A program made the position numbers and the translations under genes. 44,330 nt of DNA from Thermomucor indicae-seudaticae (lineage: Eukaryota > Mucoromycota > Mucoromycetes > Mucorales > Lichtheimiaceae), in the NCBI GenBank assembly GCA_000787465.1, contig JSYX01000275.1, forward strand, positions 1-44,330, written 5' to 3'. Shown piece by piece: positions 1 through 14,249 of the stretch. The stretch's first letter is position 1. Every line of letters begins with the position of its first letter. Below the pieces are notes generated by a model. That model ran no database searches and was not told the origin of the DNA. It saw nothing but the letters and a program-made list of their open reading frames with translations.

Positions 1-2979
1 TATTGTCGAACTGTTCCTTATCTTTCCTTGTAATTTCGTAATGAATGCTTGACGCAAGTTTTCATCTGCTTGTCGTCGTAGTAATTCAAGTTCTTCTTCA
101 TTCCTTTTCTTCTTGTGTGGTACTGCAATATATTCTTGCATGCCGTCATCTTACTCCGTTTTCTTACGTTTATGGTTGGGTGGCATTGCGGAACGACAAT
201 ACCCCTTCAAAGGGCGATGGGAAGTGATATGAACGTACCAAAGATTGATCTCGGGAAATTTTTGCGTTTTGCTAACAGGTTGTTCGTATTGTTTAAAACC
301 AGTGTTTGCATAATTTTCGGTTAACCAATCATTTTTCGTTCCAAAATCAGGCGACTTTTTTCCGGATGAAGAATACGTAGGACTACTGTATATGTACGCT
401 TCTAGACTACCGTTCTGCCCTAGCTTCGCTTCGGGGAATGCTAAACGGGACCTCCAGGCAGTCATTTGGCTATGGGCATCATAGGGGGTGAAGGCTTGGA
501 AAAATGGAGGGCAGCGCTAGGTGGGTCAAACTGTTGGACCTCTTATGCCGCCGTACGCGTCATGTGGGGCCTGACGGCCCATACGCCCTACCTCCGCTTC
601 GCTCCGGGGACCGTGGTTCCGTAGGTAGGAATACAGATTGAAAATATGAGCATCGGCTACGATGTGAATCCTTGGGAGCCGCATATTGTGTCCTATGTCC
701 GCGAAAGACATACCGTAAAACAAACTCTATATATCAAGGAATGACAGTTCATGTAAGAGTACTGCACATGGATTGCAGGGGGGCCCCACAGTTCATGTGC
801 TGCCCTTTGGGCGGCTTCAAACACTAAGAACCCTGACAGGATAACCTAAGAGCCTATAACTGAATCAACGAAAGCGCAGCAGGGTTCTGGGTATCGCCAT
901 ACCCGCTTGCAGCCGCGACATGCTCTAAGGAGTGATTAGAAGGCATATCTTGCTTCACTGATCAAAGTATTGCTCATGATCTGATTCCATTCACGCATGA
1001 ATCAGTTATTCAGTCGGTTATCATAGACCATACGTGTTGCCGGGAATCATTGTCAACTGATTCATTTGCTTCGTTACATCACGACCGTTGCTGGCAAAGT
1101 ATTAGTAGCAGCCCACCTTGTCTTCCATGGAAAACTTGGAAATTGTTCTCTACATGATTATACACACTCCACGCCTGAATACGACAAAATCCATCGATAA
1201 CATTCTGCGTTGTAACTCGATGACACATGTCAACATCTGCATAATTATCAACCATGGTTCTTCAATGAGAATGTCAAACCAATGTTTATCAAGCGCATTC
1301 TGCGATATTGATTTTTATTGTAACAGTAGCGTCAAGATTTATCCATACTTTCCTAACCATTCATTGACATAGCTGATTACGCCTGTACTGTTTGCACACT
1401 CGTCCACACATAGAAACAGATATCTTTCATCAAGGTGATTCGAGCATGCGACATGGCAACACTTACCTGATAGCCATCCACAACAACAAAGCTTGACATC
1501 GTGGGACAGCAGAATGGAGACCATTAGGATCTTGACCTACTGAATTTGCGCATATATCCATAAATTCAGGTCAAACGCACTGTGTATCTGTGTGTATATT
1601 CCTCAGCACCATCCTAAACTCTGCTGATCCATACTGTACTTCTCAGAGTCGCAGCGGGTTGATATTGTCAGCCTGCGTTGCCGGTTTGTCGAGCAACCGT
1701 AATAACCACGCCGTATATCCTTCGAGCACAGATCCACGGATATGAGATACGTTGATTACTTGGGCAATCATTTCTCATATAAATAGCGCTCGAAATTGCT
1801 CAGCATTGCTTCAATCCAGTAATTCTCCATCAACACAATATCCGCCATATCGGCTGTCGTCAACGTTCAAAATCTACACTAAACTTTGAACTTGGTTGCT
1901 AAATTCTCGGAAAGCCTGTTCCATGTCTCGTAAGTTCATTGCTTACCACAGAGGTGCTATAATACGAAAAAGCGGCCTTAAAACCTGCCATAACCGTATC
2001 CACCATTGCTTCAGAGTCATCAAAATATTGGATATCGTAAGGCGGTATCCGAGACGCGTGCAAAAGTGTCGTCAAAGAGATTCGTTCTAAGTGAGTCGCG
2101 AGTTGTCAAAGTATTGTTGCTTATTGAGCTGGACCGTCGTGCAACGATTGCAGGAACGTTCCATGCAAGAGCGAAAAGTTGGCATAAGTACCTCGCCAGC
2201 TGTTTTGGAATGTCTGAAAGAAAAGAAGGCACACGTGCGGCTCTCGATAACCATCATTTACCGTCAACTGAAACGTTCACTGTGAAGATTAGAATCAGCC
2301 GTCCTTTGAACATGAGAGAAATCTCCACGTTGACCGAAAAGGAACTTTCTAATAAAGTACCTTGCTATTTAGTGCTCTGTTAGTGGCTGTCGTAAAGAGG
2401 CGAGAAGGGGTGGAAAGCGATGGCAATAGCAAACAGTTCAAGATCTGCATTCACCCTAAAGTAATCTGGAGTGAAATGACGCGTAAGCCTTTGACAAATC
2501 TACAGCAATATAAATTGCTTCCAGTTTTTTGCTTACCTTGTAGCTCATTTTTCACGGCATTAGCAAAACTACAAAGATCAAGCGTGCGATGGAAAGAAAG
2601 GAACAACGAAAACTAAAAGTCTGGAATTTGCAACAGTCTGTATAGAAATGCAGCCCATGACGCGAAAATCACGCGGACCCGTGGATTTGCAAAGTCGCAT
2701 TCCTATTGATCAGGATGCACACGTGAGAGCACGGCCGCTAACCTGGCGGGGCTGAGATGCCCCGGATGCATTCCAGCTCACCAAATCTGGCTCGTTTTGA
2801 CGCTATACGGAACCGGCACATAAGCCTCTTGTCGATGGGATAAATACTTCGTGCTTTCGGACTCTTCTTTGAAAACCTCATTGTCGCAATAGCCTACGGA
2901 TTTCGTGGTTTTCAATCGCGCTTCCATATGAATAAAGCCTGGTTTCTCGAAATTATGGAACACTTTGTACATATTTCTG

Positions 2980-3324
2980 ATGACTAGACGAAGACCCAAA
3001 GGACAAAAAAGTCGGCCAGGTTACAAAGCAGGTTGTCCGCTAATTCAAAAGGCACGAATACCATCTAACCAAAGCTCTATCCGGAAAGTCTTTGCGAGAG
3101 CCGAACGTAGTATTCAAGGGCAATTACCTCTAAATGATAATGCTGTAAAGAGTGATACGGACCATACGGCAACGAAAGCCAAGAACCCTGTAAATAACTG
3201 CACCAGCGTTGCGACTTGTGATTATATGACAAATTCAGATCAACTGACAAATTTACGGTATCCGGGCCGGTTGATCGAAGTTGCTAGTGCAGTCGGCATT
3301 CGGTCCATGCCACTGATTGAGTAG
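2980..3324 (+). CDS. Short hypothetical ORF, doubtful
   Basis: An ATG-initiated frame of 114 codons whose first 45 residues are rich in Arg, Lys and Gly; the remainder is polar. I recognise no family. It has no signal peptide and no membrane segment. It sits 430 bases upstream of the phosphofructokinase start with no clear TATA box or poly(A) signal of its own. It may be a chance frame or an exon remnant. It is recorded only because it is the longest ATG frame in an otherwise empty flank. Confidence 0.12.
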   Translation: MTRRRPKGQKSRPGYKAGCPLIQKARIPSNQSSIRKVFARAERSIQGQLPLNDNAVKSDTDHTATKAKNPVNNCTSVATCDYMTNSDQLTNLRYPGRLIEVASAVGIRSMPLIE

Positions 3325-3699
3325 CGATCGTATCCTTCAAAAAGCTTGATCCGTATGATTATATAAGCATTAAATCTGCCTGTCTATAACCAGGTACGAC
3401 ATCTTCGTACAATAGTGCCTTGCTCTGAGCTCATCCTGGATCACACATCTGTCTCCACAAAATGCTTAAGCTGTATGCGGACAATACCAGAATCCATGCC
3501 CCTCTGGGTTCAAAAACTACTTGCGAATGCCCTCCGCTAGTTACATGACGATAGGTCCATAGAACTGTGCGCAAACACAAAGATCGATATGGACGTTATG
3601 TTAGTGTAACAAGCAGCAAGAGCTTCATGTAAAAATGCTCTTTTTGCTCGCAGGGGTTTCGTCCAATAGGTCCCATGTAGATCCTACCGTTCGCTATTC

Positions 3700-3743
3700 T
3701 TTCCTCTCTTTCTCTCTTTCTTTCTTGTCTTCTTTTCCCTTGA
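3700..3743 (+). promoter_or_regulatory. CT-rich tract before the PFK start
   Basis: A nearly uninterrupted pyrimidine run (mostly TTTC/TCTT units) ends about 10 bases upstream of the ATG at 3754. Pyrimidine-rich leaders are common around transcription starts of highly expressed fungal genes, especially glycolytic ones. The role here is inferred from position and composition only. Confidence 0.45.
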
Positions 3744-3753
3744 CTATACTGAT

Positions 3754-6823
<3,070 letters not shown>

Positions 6824-6845
6824 AATTGTCGCTATGTCGCGTTTC

Positions 6846-6851
6846 AATAAA
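6846..6851 (+). terminator. Poly(A) signal AATAAA of PFK
   Basis: A canonical AATAAA lies 22 bases after the PFK stop codon, inside the 128-base convergent gap with the CDC4-like gene. The two 3' ends must be tightly packed or overlapping. Confidence 0.6.
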
Positions 6852-6951
6852 TCCAACATACATAATCTTTAATTATGCTACAATTTCGGTCATCATGACA
6901 CATGGAAAAAGAAAAAACAGAACATAAGAAATGGGTATGAGCTTGACCTCT

Positions 6952-9846
6952 CTAATTTCGGCATCCGTAGACCCCAAAATCAAGAATCTCCAGACGTGTC
7001 TGGTTATTGGCACCTTTCACTGCTGCGACGCACCGTCTTTCATCAAAAGCAACCCGCCAGACGCCGTGTATATCACTTATTAGATCGTACAGATGTTCCC
7101 CGGTCCTGATATCCCATAATTTAAGTGCTCCATCGGAACCCGAAATCACTTTGTCCTCGTCATGCTGAAACGATGTAATAGCGCCCTGATGACCAGCTAG
7201 GACTTGCTGGCATTCTCCGGTCTCCGCTGACCATACTCGCAGCGTTTGATCTGCTGCAGCGCTCACCAGATGCTCGTTGGTCAACCCGAGTAATCCAACG
7301 AGGATTGCATGCCCTAGTCAGATTTAATGGATGAGCTATCAAGAGTCACATGCACTTTCACAAACAACCAACCAACCTGTAAGTACCCGTTCACAGGATC
7401 CGTCATCCATGTTCCAGATACGCACTGTCGCATCCATCCCTCCACTAATACAGCGGTTGCGCTTTGCGTCAAGGACTACCGAATAGACTTTTGACTCATG
7501 CCCAACCAGCTCGTGGCGCAGATAGCCTCCTTCTAAATGCCATATTCGTACAGTAAAATCGTAACTGCCACTTGCTAATATGTTTCCGTGGGCTGCTAAT
7601 GCTCGTACAGACGCATCATGTCCGGTCAAAGTATGAAGGTGATACATGGATTCTTGGTAAGGTTTTATTTCTGGCCAATCTTCTTCGAAAAGATCTGCCG
7701 TTGACCCCTGAGACGAGTACGGATCAGACAGTCGAGATGATCTGTTGTCGTCCTCCGTCGGTAGCATCCAAACGCGGAGAGTGGAGTCGCGCGAGCCGCT
7801 GACAAGCATTGGACGCTGTGGCTCCATAAGAGGACGGAGGTGAGGCTGGTGCGCACGTGTGTTGACAGGCATGACAATGGTAAGACATCTGACTGTGCTC
7901 GCGTGTCCTCGGAATATATGACGGCATCTTCCTGTTTCAATATCCCATACACGGATTGTCCTATCGGTCGCGCCGGTAACCAATGTATTGCCAACGTACT
8001 GAAGAGCCCAAACACCGCCTTCGTGACCTCGAAGAACTCTTCGCAATTCGCCGGTCTTGATGTCGTAAATATTTATATTATGATCGTCGGACCCAGTAAT
8101 GATCTTGTCGTCGTCAAACTGAAGGCAGGTAACGACGGCATTACCATGCCCTTGTAACTGCGTTCGATGCGCTCTGTTATTCCTCCAGTTATACTGCAGT
8201 CTGTATCGCCAACGGAATATTTCCTTATACGGTGAAACACCCTCTTTTCCTTTCACTAGTTCAGTAAATCGAGCTACATCTTCAGTCGTAACCGGAAGCC
8301 CGGCTTGGGCGATTTTGGCCAGCCAGAGTTCTGAACTACCGTCAATTATACGTCTCCAATTTTTCGACACAGTTACGGCTCTACATAGTCCTGCAGGGTC
8401 GACGAACGATAAGACTCGTACCGCTAAATCGATTGGTAAGCGGGATACGATATCTGTTCGAAGCGCCTGCATGATTGCGGAGTTAGCGAGACGGAGAGCA
8501 CCAAGAGGGGAACGACGGAGTAGATGCATTAAGAGGTAATTTTGGAGGCTTTGCGGCAAAGTAGTGTAGGTATGAAACATTTGTGGCGAAAATGGAGGTG
8601 GATGACGTTTTAAGTATGAACGTGTAGCAGTAGTTGCTGTCGTTGATGTGGTGGAATCAGGCGCGGTATAATTTACATCTTCAGACATGCTCGGCAGCTT
8701 CGTTATTTGCAACAGAGAAAAATCGACTTGCTCAGATGCATTATTATTATTGATGCTCCAAGCATTTGCCTCGATAGCGGATGAGACTGGAGACAGTGAC
8801 GGTGATGGAAGAGCCGAGTTAGGGCTCCCTTCAGTTCCTTGGTTATCGATAACTCCGGTGGGTGGAAACGAGGTTGAAGCTGGCGGAATTGTATTCGTGT
8901 CTAGAGTGCTAGGACGAAGATCGAACGACATAGACTTGTTGGGTATAGGCGAGGAACACGGTGGTAGATTGCTTAGCATAGCAGGCGGACCTGGAGTCAG
9001 CTGGCATTGCAGTTGGGTCAGGGGAGCAAGCGATCCATCATCGGATGAAGAGCTGCAAGCCATATCATGACAGTCATCCACATTACTGTCGCTTTTTTGA
9101 CACATGTAAAAAGCAGATACTGGCGTGCCACTCGCGTGCGGTTCAAGCGGCACTATCTTCGAGGTCTCCGTCCGCTTTGAAGACCTGCCCACACTATCCC
9201 AATCTTCCTCAGAAGCAAACCAGGATACAGGTCTCTTCCGCGGTGAATGATTCGCTGAGGTGCTGCAGTTGGAAGAATTCAGACTAGAGACGCGGGCCAT
9301 CTGAATAACGTTTGTTAACCGATAGCGCCAACATAAAGACATGTTTAGATTAACCACTACAGTAAAGCTAAAACATACCACGCCTTCCGCAAGGTCAAAC
9401 TCTTCGAGAATCCCGCGAGTCCCATGGAAGTCAAAAGACAGCCGTCGTAAATACTTTGGAGTTGGTATATCGGCCAGTGGGTATAATGAGTCATCGCCAT
9501 GCTGCCGCTTGGGAGCATCAAAGATGAGTGGAGGGAGCGAATTGCGTATGGTAGAGCGGTCCTGTCGGGTCACTGTCCAACTGCAACCGGAATGACGAAC
9601 ATCGTTCTTGTCGGGAAACTGATTGGAGGCATACTGAGCACGCGATGAAATGCTGCTTAAAGTGTCTGATTTATGATCCTCCATCTCGCTGCGACCTGTA
9701 AGGCTGTGGCCAGGATTGTCGCTGACGTCGTCGTCAGCGTGCTGATCTTGATCGTCCGAAACAAGCACTGCCCTGCCCGCAGTTTCCGAGGGTGACGGCA
9801 AAGGAGACGTTAGCTGAAGTGCTGCAAAAGGCGAGTTGCTTCCCAT
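6952..9846 (-). CDS. cdc4: F-box/WD40 protein, CDC4/FBXW7 type
   Basis: Substrate receptor of an SCF ubiquitin ligase; Cdc4 proteins bind phosphodegrons of cell-cycle regulators in the nucleus. Model (minus strand): exons 9846-9379, 9300-7377 and 7313-6952, 917 aa. The first 390 residues are low-complexity (Ser/Thr/Pro-rich). Then come a dimerisation-type helix region (about 400-436), an F-box (about 437-480, with the LPIDLAVRVLSF core) and eight WD40 blades from about 535 to the end, each with a GH...WD-type signature; the eighth is degenerate. The F-box plus eight blades is the Cdc4/Fbw7 signature. The 63-nt intron interrupts blade 6, and joining restores the GHAILVGLLGL stretch. The other intron (78 nt) has no in-frame stop. 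The frame continues upstream from 9846 only to a TGA at 9888-9886, so the ATG at 9846 was chosen. Confidence 0.9.
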
Positions 9847-10423
9847 GGCGAGAAAGCGTCGCAGGAGAGGAAAGCACACAGTTGGTCAAGGAATCAATAT
9901 CCAGCGGACGTCCTGGGGCAGTGGCCCCCCCAAAACTGGAAGCCTTGTGACCGTCTTTTGAGCAAGGTAAAATTTGCCTCCACAGATTGATCTGATAATG
10001 GACAGCCGCTTCACGGCGGCAGGCAATGGAGTTTGTGTAGAAGTCATATCCGGTTTGAAAACCGGATCGCCAAGTTCATTCAGGTCAGACTTTTCTACAA
10101 ATTGCTGGATCTGCGGTCCTTTATTTGGCCGAAGTTCGTCGCGATATCTGTTATTGACGAGGAGAAGTATGTCCCTATTAGACGTTACGCCGGGACCTTT
10201 ACAAGAAATGGTCTTTCGTCCCGCTGTCCAGTGAAAGGTGAAAGTCGCGGGATGATCGCGCGCTTCAATGAATACCCGTCGCGTCAAAGATCTGCCGTCA
10301 TGAACGACTGGAAAGGAAAAGTTCAAGTTCGGGGATTTCGGGAGATCTTTTCAAGCGGTAATATATAAAGATCATCAAGCGTGCCAATTGCCCCGTTTTA
10401 TCTTGACGAGCGAGGGTTCGAGA
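9847..10423. promoter_or_regulatory. Divergent promoter region, CDC4-like / aldo-keto reductase
   Basis: A 577-base gap between two divergent start codons. The reductase side has a TATA box at 10362-10369. On the CDC4 side a 53-codon ATG frame (10047-9886, minus strand) ends 39 bases before the CDC4 ATG and in the same frame, so it would act as an upstream ORF if it lies in the leader. No conserved protein was recognised in this gap. Confidence 0.5.
10362..10369 (+). promoter_or_regulatory. TATA box of the aldo-keto reductase gene
   Basis: TATATAAA lies 54 bases upstream of the ATG at 10424. That spacing allows a short leader of roughly 20-30 bases. Confidence 0.6.
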
Positions 10424-11693
10424 ATGAAGTACGTACGCTTGGGGAACACGGGCCTCAAGGTATATATTTACCCGAGGGTCATAAAACGGATGAATATTGA
10501 GCAGAAGTTTGACAGGTATCGAAAATTGCTCTTGGCTGTATGTCTTACGGGAGCTCCCAATGGCAAGACTGGGTCAAGGACGAAGAAGAATCATTGTACA
10601 TGATCGGCAAGGCCTATGAGGCCGGTATCAACTTTTTTGACACTGCAGACGCCTATTCCAACGGGGAAAGCGAGCGAGTGCTTGGAAGGGCCATCAGGAA
10701 ATTCAATATGGACCGACGCCGCATCGTGGTCGCCACCAAAGTATTCCATGCTGTAAACGAGGACATTTCACAAAATATGCTCGGTGTGCGCCCCGAAGAT
10801 GGAGCAATGATGAATCGCTACGGCTTGTCTCGAAAGCACATTTTCGAAGCTGTCGAGGCATCTTTGGAACGCCTAGGTTTAGACTACATTGATCTGTACC
10901 AAATCCACCGTTGGGATCCTGTGAGTACTAAAGAACCTGCGCATTTCTATAATAGTATTGGCATTTTTCTCACATAATCTTTGGGTGTCACAGAACACGC
11001 CCATTGAGGAAACGATGGAAGCTCTACACGACCTTGTCAAGATGGGTAAGGTGCGGTATATCGGCGCCAGCTCGATGCTTGCATGGCAGTTCCAAAAGGC
11101 AAACTACATCGCGGAGAAAAGAGGATGGACCAAGTTTGTAAGCATGCAGAACCTGTTTAACCTGGCCTATCGTGAGGAGGAACGTGAGATGATCCCTTAC
11201 TGCATTGATGAAGGCATCGCAATAATCCCGTTAGTATTCTATTTCGTCGACTTGACAAATCATGCATCGTGAATAACACTTAGAAAACAGGTGGTCGCCT
11301 TTGGCTCGTGGTGTTTTGGCAGGAAAGAACAGAAAGTCCACAAGACAAACTACGGACAGAGGAATTACTCTTTTCTTCAAGACAAAGGCTGAAGAAAACA
11401 CTCAAGTCATTGTGGATCGCTTGGAAGAAGTGGCGAACAAGAAGGGGTTGGCGCCGGCTAGGGTACGGAAATTACAAGCAAGACAGCAACGTAGCAACTA
11501 ACGTATCGTGTGGTCTCTTCAGGTTGCACTTGCTTGGGTACTTTCCAAGTCTTTTGTAACGGCGCCTATTCTGGGTTTTAGCAATGAAGAGCAGCTAGAA
11601 GATGCATTGGCTTCACTGGATATTGAGCTGTCCGAAGAGGAGATCTCATATTTGGAGGAGGCCTATATCCCCCGACCGCTTATTCCAATGTAG
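10424..11693 (+). CDS. Aldo-keto reductase
   Basis: NAD(P)H-dependent reductase of carbonyl compounds, cytosolic; the substrate cannot be told from sequence. Model: exons 10424-10459, 10516-10920, 10994-11229, 11291-11462 and 11523-11693 (339 aa), with introns of 56, 73, 61 and 60 nt. The strand order begins with [12 protein letters not shown]. The catalytic tetrad is visible as Asp54 and Tyr59 (in [10 protein letters not shown]), Lys87 (ATKVF) and His143 (QIHRWD). The C-terminal half has the [11 protein letters not shown] segment and a cofactor-binding end ([16 protein letters not shown]). The first exon encodes only 12 residues, but its join restores the family's RLGxTGLKVS motif exactly. 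Overall it resembles the aryl-alcohol-dehydrogenase-like/versiconal-reductase-like AKR group common in fungi. Confidence 0.93.
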
Positions 11694-11969
11694 TTAACTT
11701 GTTAAATATAATATGTGATATCGTTTACAAATTCTGAGTGATGCAATTCCAGCAACATACCATCTCAACAATCACTCGAAATATCGGCAGGTATTCAGTT
11801 ATTTTTTTATCAGTGTTCGGTATGTTCAGTGCCGTGCGCTGGCTCGCGTTACGAGTTACGAGTGTCCAAATTAGGAAATTCAGCTGGCGCTGTTTGAAAT
11901 GGGACGGATTTGAGGCTTCTGCAAAATGGTCTTCTTGGACTTCCTCTTTTTCTCAGTTACTGTTTGAAA

Positions 11970-13444
11970 ATGGTACGTCGTATAGTGAGGTCAACAGATC
12001 GTTCTGAGTGGATGACGCGAGCCGGCAATGGATGGATGGATCGACGTGAAAAGGATTAGCGCACGGATGGATGGAGTGGATATTGAGATCGACAGGGATA
12101 TGGATGGCGTTACTCAGATCTGGAATGGCAAATGCTAATGATCTTTTGGCGTTCGTTCTCTAGTCCGCGGCTGCCAGACCCGTTATTAACGTTTACTCCG
12201 AGAACGGCAAGGATGTTGCCGGCACTGTTCCCCTCCCTGCCGTCTTCAAGGCTCCTATTCGTCCTGACATTGTGAACTTCGTCCACACCAACATGGCCAA
12301 GAACAAGCGTCAGCCCTACGCTGTCTCGGAGAAGGCTGGTCACCAAACCTCTGCTGAGTCCTGGGGTACCGGTCGCGCTGTTGCCCGTATCCCCCGTGTT
12401 AACGGTTCTGGTACCCACCGTGCCGGTCAGGCTGCTTTCGGTAACATGTGCCGATCCGGTCGTATGTTCGCTCCCACCAAGGTATGTCAGAAAAAGAATG
12501 CCCACTTGTAGTTTCTAAAAGTGGGCATAAATGGATTTTTGTGGTATTGTCTAACTCGTGAAAACTGGTAGACCTGGCGCAAGTGGCACGTCAAGACCAA
12601 CTTGAACCAGAAGCGCTTCGCTACTGCCTCTGCTTTGGCTGCTTCTGCTCTCCCCTCGTTGGTCATGGCCCGTGGTCATCGCGTTGAGAAGATTGAGGAG
12701 GTTCCTTTGGTCGTTTCCGACGCTGCTCAAACTGTCACCAAGACCAAGGACGCTGTCGCTCTTTTGAAGGCTCTTAACGCCTATGATGACGTTGTGAAGG
12801 TCTCCAACTCACGCAAGCTCCGTGCCGGTATTGGTAAGATCCGTAACCGCCGCCACCGCCAGCGCCGCGGTCCTCTTGTCATCTACGGTGAGGACAACGG
12901 TATTGTCAAGGCTTTCCGCAACCTGCCTGGTGTTGAGCTCGCCAACGTCCGTCGCTTGAACCTTCTTCAGCTTGCCCCTGGTGGTCACGTTGGTCGTTTC
13001 ATCATCTGGACCCAGAGCGCTTTTGCTCTTCTGGACGAGCTGTACGGTACCTACGAGACTCCTGCCACCTTGAAGAAGGACTACGTCCTGCCCGCTCACA
13101 TCATGACCAACCCTGACGTTGCTCGCCTTATCAACTCTGATGAAGTTCAGTCTGTTGTTCGCCCTGCTGGTCCTAAGAACGTCAAGCGTCCCTTCACCCA
13201 GAAGAAGAACCCTCTTCGCAACCAGGGTGTTATGAACCGCCTCAACCCCTACGCTGCGATCCTCCGCCGTGCCGAGATCATTGCTGAGCGGAAGCGCAAG
13301 GAGGGTAAGGTTACCAAGCGTCAGCCCAAGCCTAAGAAGATCAGAACTCCCAAAAAGTGTAAGTGTTACTGGCTATCTGATGAGCATTGCTGTCAAACTA
13401 ACATTGTGCTTTTAACAGTCTTGGAAACCTTGCACTCTGCTTAA
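11970..13444 (+). CDS. rpl4: 60S ribosomal protein uL4 (RPL4)
   Basis: Structural protein of the large cytosolic ribosomal subunit, with a loop lining the exit tunnel. Model: exons 11970-11972 (ATG only), 12164-12481, 12572-13358 and 13419-13444, 377 aa. The encoded protein matches eukaryotic uL4 throughout: [15 protein letters not shown], the [18 protein letters not shown] loop, [28 protein letters not shown] and the basic eukaryote-specific C-terminus. Exon 1 is inferred: the coding sequence otherwise lacks a start, and an ATG directly followed by a GTACGT donor lies 191 nt upstream. Codon use is strongly biased (Gly GGT, Arg CGT, Ala GCT, Lys AAG), as expected for a highly expressed gene and unlike its neighbours. 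Confidence 0.93.
11973..12163 (+). other. First intron of RPL4 with ATGG-type repeats
   Basis: A 191-nt intron directly after the start codon. It begins GTACGT, has a GCTAATG branch-like site near 12133 and ends TCTCTAG. Its middle (about 12026-12110) is rich in GGAT/ATGG units. Introns close to the start are common in ribosomal-protein genes and can boost expression; that role here is inference. Confidence 0.6.
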
Positions 13445-14249
13445 GTGGGTTTTCTGAATTGAAATCTTGGAATAAAGCGCCAAGCTTTTGTGTTGTGAGA
13501 AGTATTCTTTTTGAACCATTTGTGCTGATAAATCAAGTATATGGGTCACATTGGGCATGATCATTTCATACAAGAGCTTTTGCCTGTGCCTTTTGGAGAA
13601 TGTACGAAATCTGGAATGTTATGCTTGAGAGAAAACGCTGTAGTAGACGATTAGATAAATGGTGTGTCGATTCTCCATGCACATTCTTCAGGGCACTTCA
13701 TAACGCTTTTCGTGTTTCCGAGTGTTGTCGTAGACTTGCCTCTGTTCACTGTGAATGAACGTATTAAACGCAAGAGCGACACATAGCAACAAAGAAGCGG
13801 AGCCTCATGACGATGGTCTTTATCGGTGTAGCGACGTAGCATTCTGTGATTCCTTCACTATGTAGCAACCACTGAGTGCATAATCGCTCTCGGCTCAATA
13901 AAGCAGGTGACAATCCAACTTGAACAGCTATTATGCACTGATGCTAATCGAAGGCAGCCATACAGTTCATGGCAAAGAGAGCTCGACTAAACGTGGTTCC
14001 TCGTGTTTCCAATGATTCAGTGTAACCATGGAAATATTGAGCTTTGGCGGACTGGGTTAATGGAATGTGCAGCACTTTTTTTTTTGCCTCGGTTCCTTTT
14101 TACTCTCCTTTTTTTGCCCAGTATAAGCGCGTTGTCGCACTCGGCATAGTATTATTATTTGTTTCCCTATTCTTTCGTTTTTCTCGGCGCTGGACCGTTA
14201 ATCTCCGGGAATCAGTCAATTGACTTTTGTCCCATCTTGCCAACCAGTC
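13445..14249. other. Intergenic, RPL4 3' end and kinesin promoter
   Basis: An AATAAA at 13471-13476, 27 bases past the RPL4 stop, is its likely poly(A) signal. Nearer the kinesin start are a ten-base T run near 14076-14085, another T-rich stretch near 14097-14117 and a TATAAG-like element near 14123. No coding potential was recognised in between. Confidence 0.5.

Larger units (their letters stand above)
1..3753. other. Intergenic flank, no supportable gene
   Basis: No conserved protein is recognisable on either strand. The open frames here are short and mostly lack an ATG. The longest with an ATG is treated separately (2980-3324). An 11-base direct repeat (ACAGTTCATGT) occurs at 744-754 and 788-798, flanking a GGGGGGCCCC palindrome. 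GC-rich motifs resembling CGCTTCGCTCCGGGG occur near 420-440 and 593-610, but no terminal repeats or target-site duplications tie them to an element. The last 60 bases before the phosphofructokinase ATG are strongly pyrimidine-rich. Confidence 0.6.

Noticed and set aside
540..615. GC-rich palindromic patch as a transposon end
   Set aside because: No paired inverted repeat, no target duplication and no transposase fragment nearby.
2006..2383. 125-codon plus-strand frame
   Set aside because: Starts with TTG, no motif, overlapped by other frames of similar length.
9886..10326. 146-codon minus-strand frame as a separate protein gene
   Set aside because: It begins with TTG, has no recognisable domain and lies in the divergent promoter; only its last 53 codons follow an ATG.
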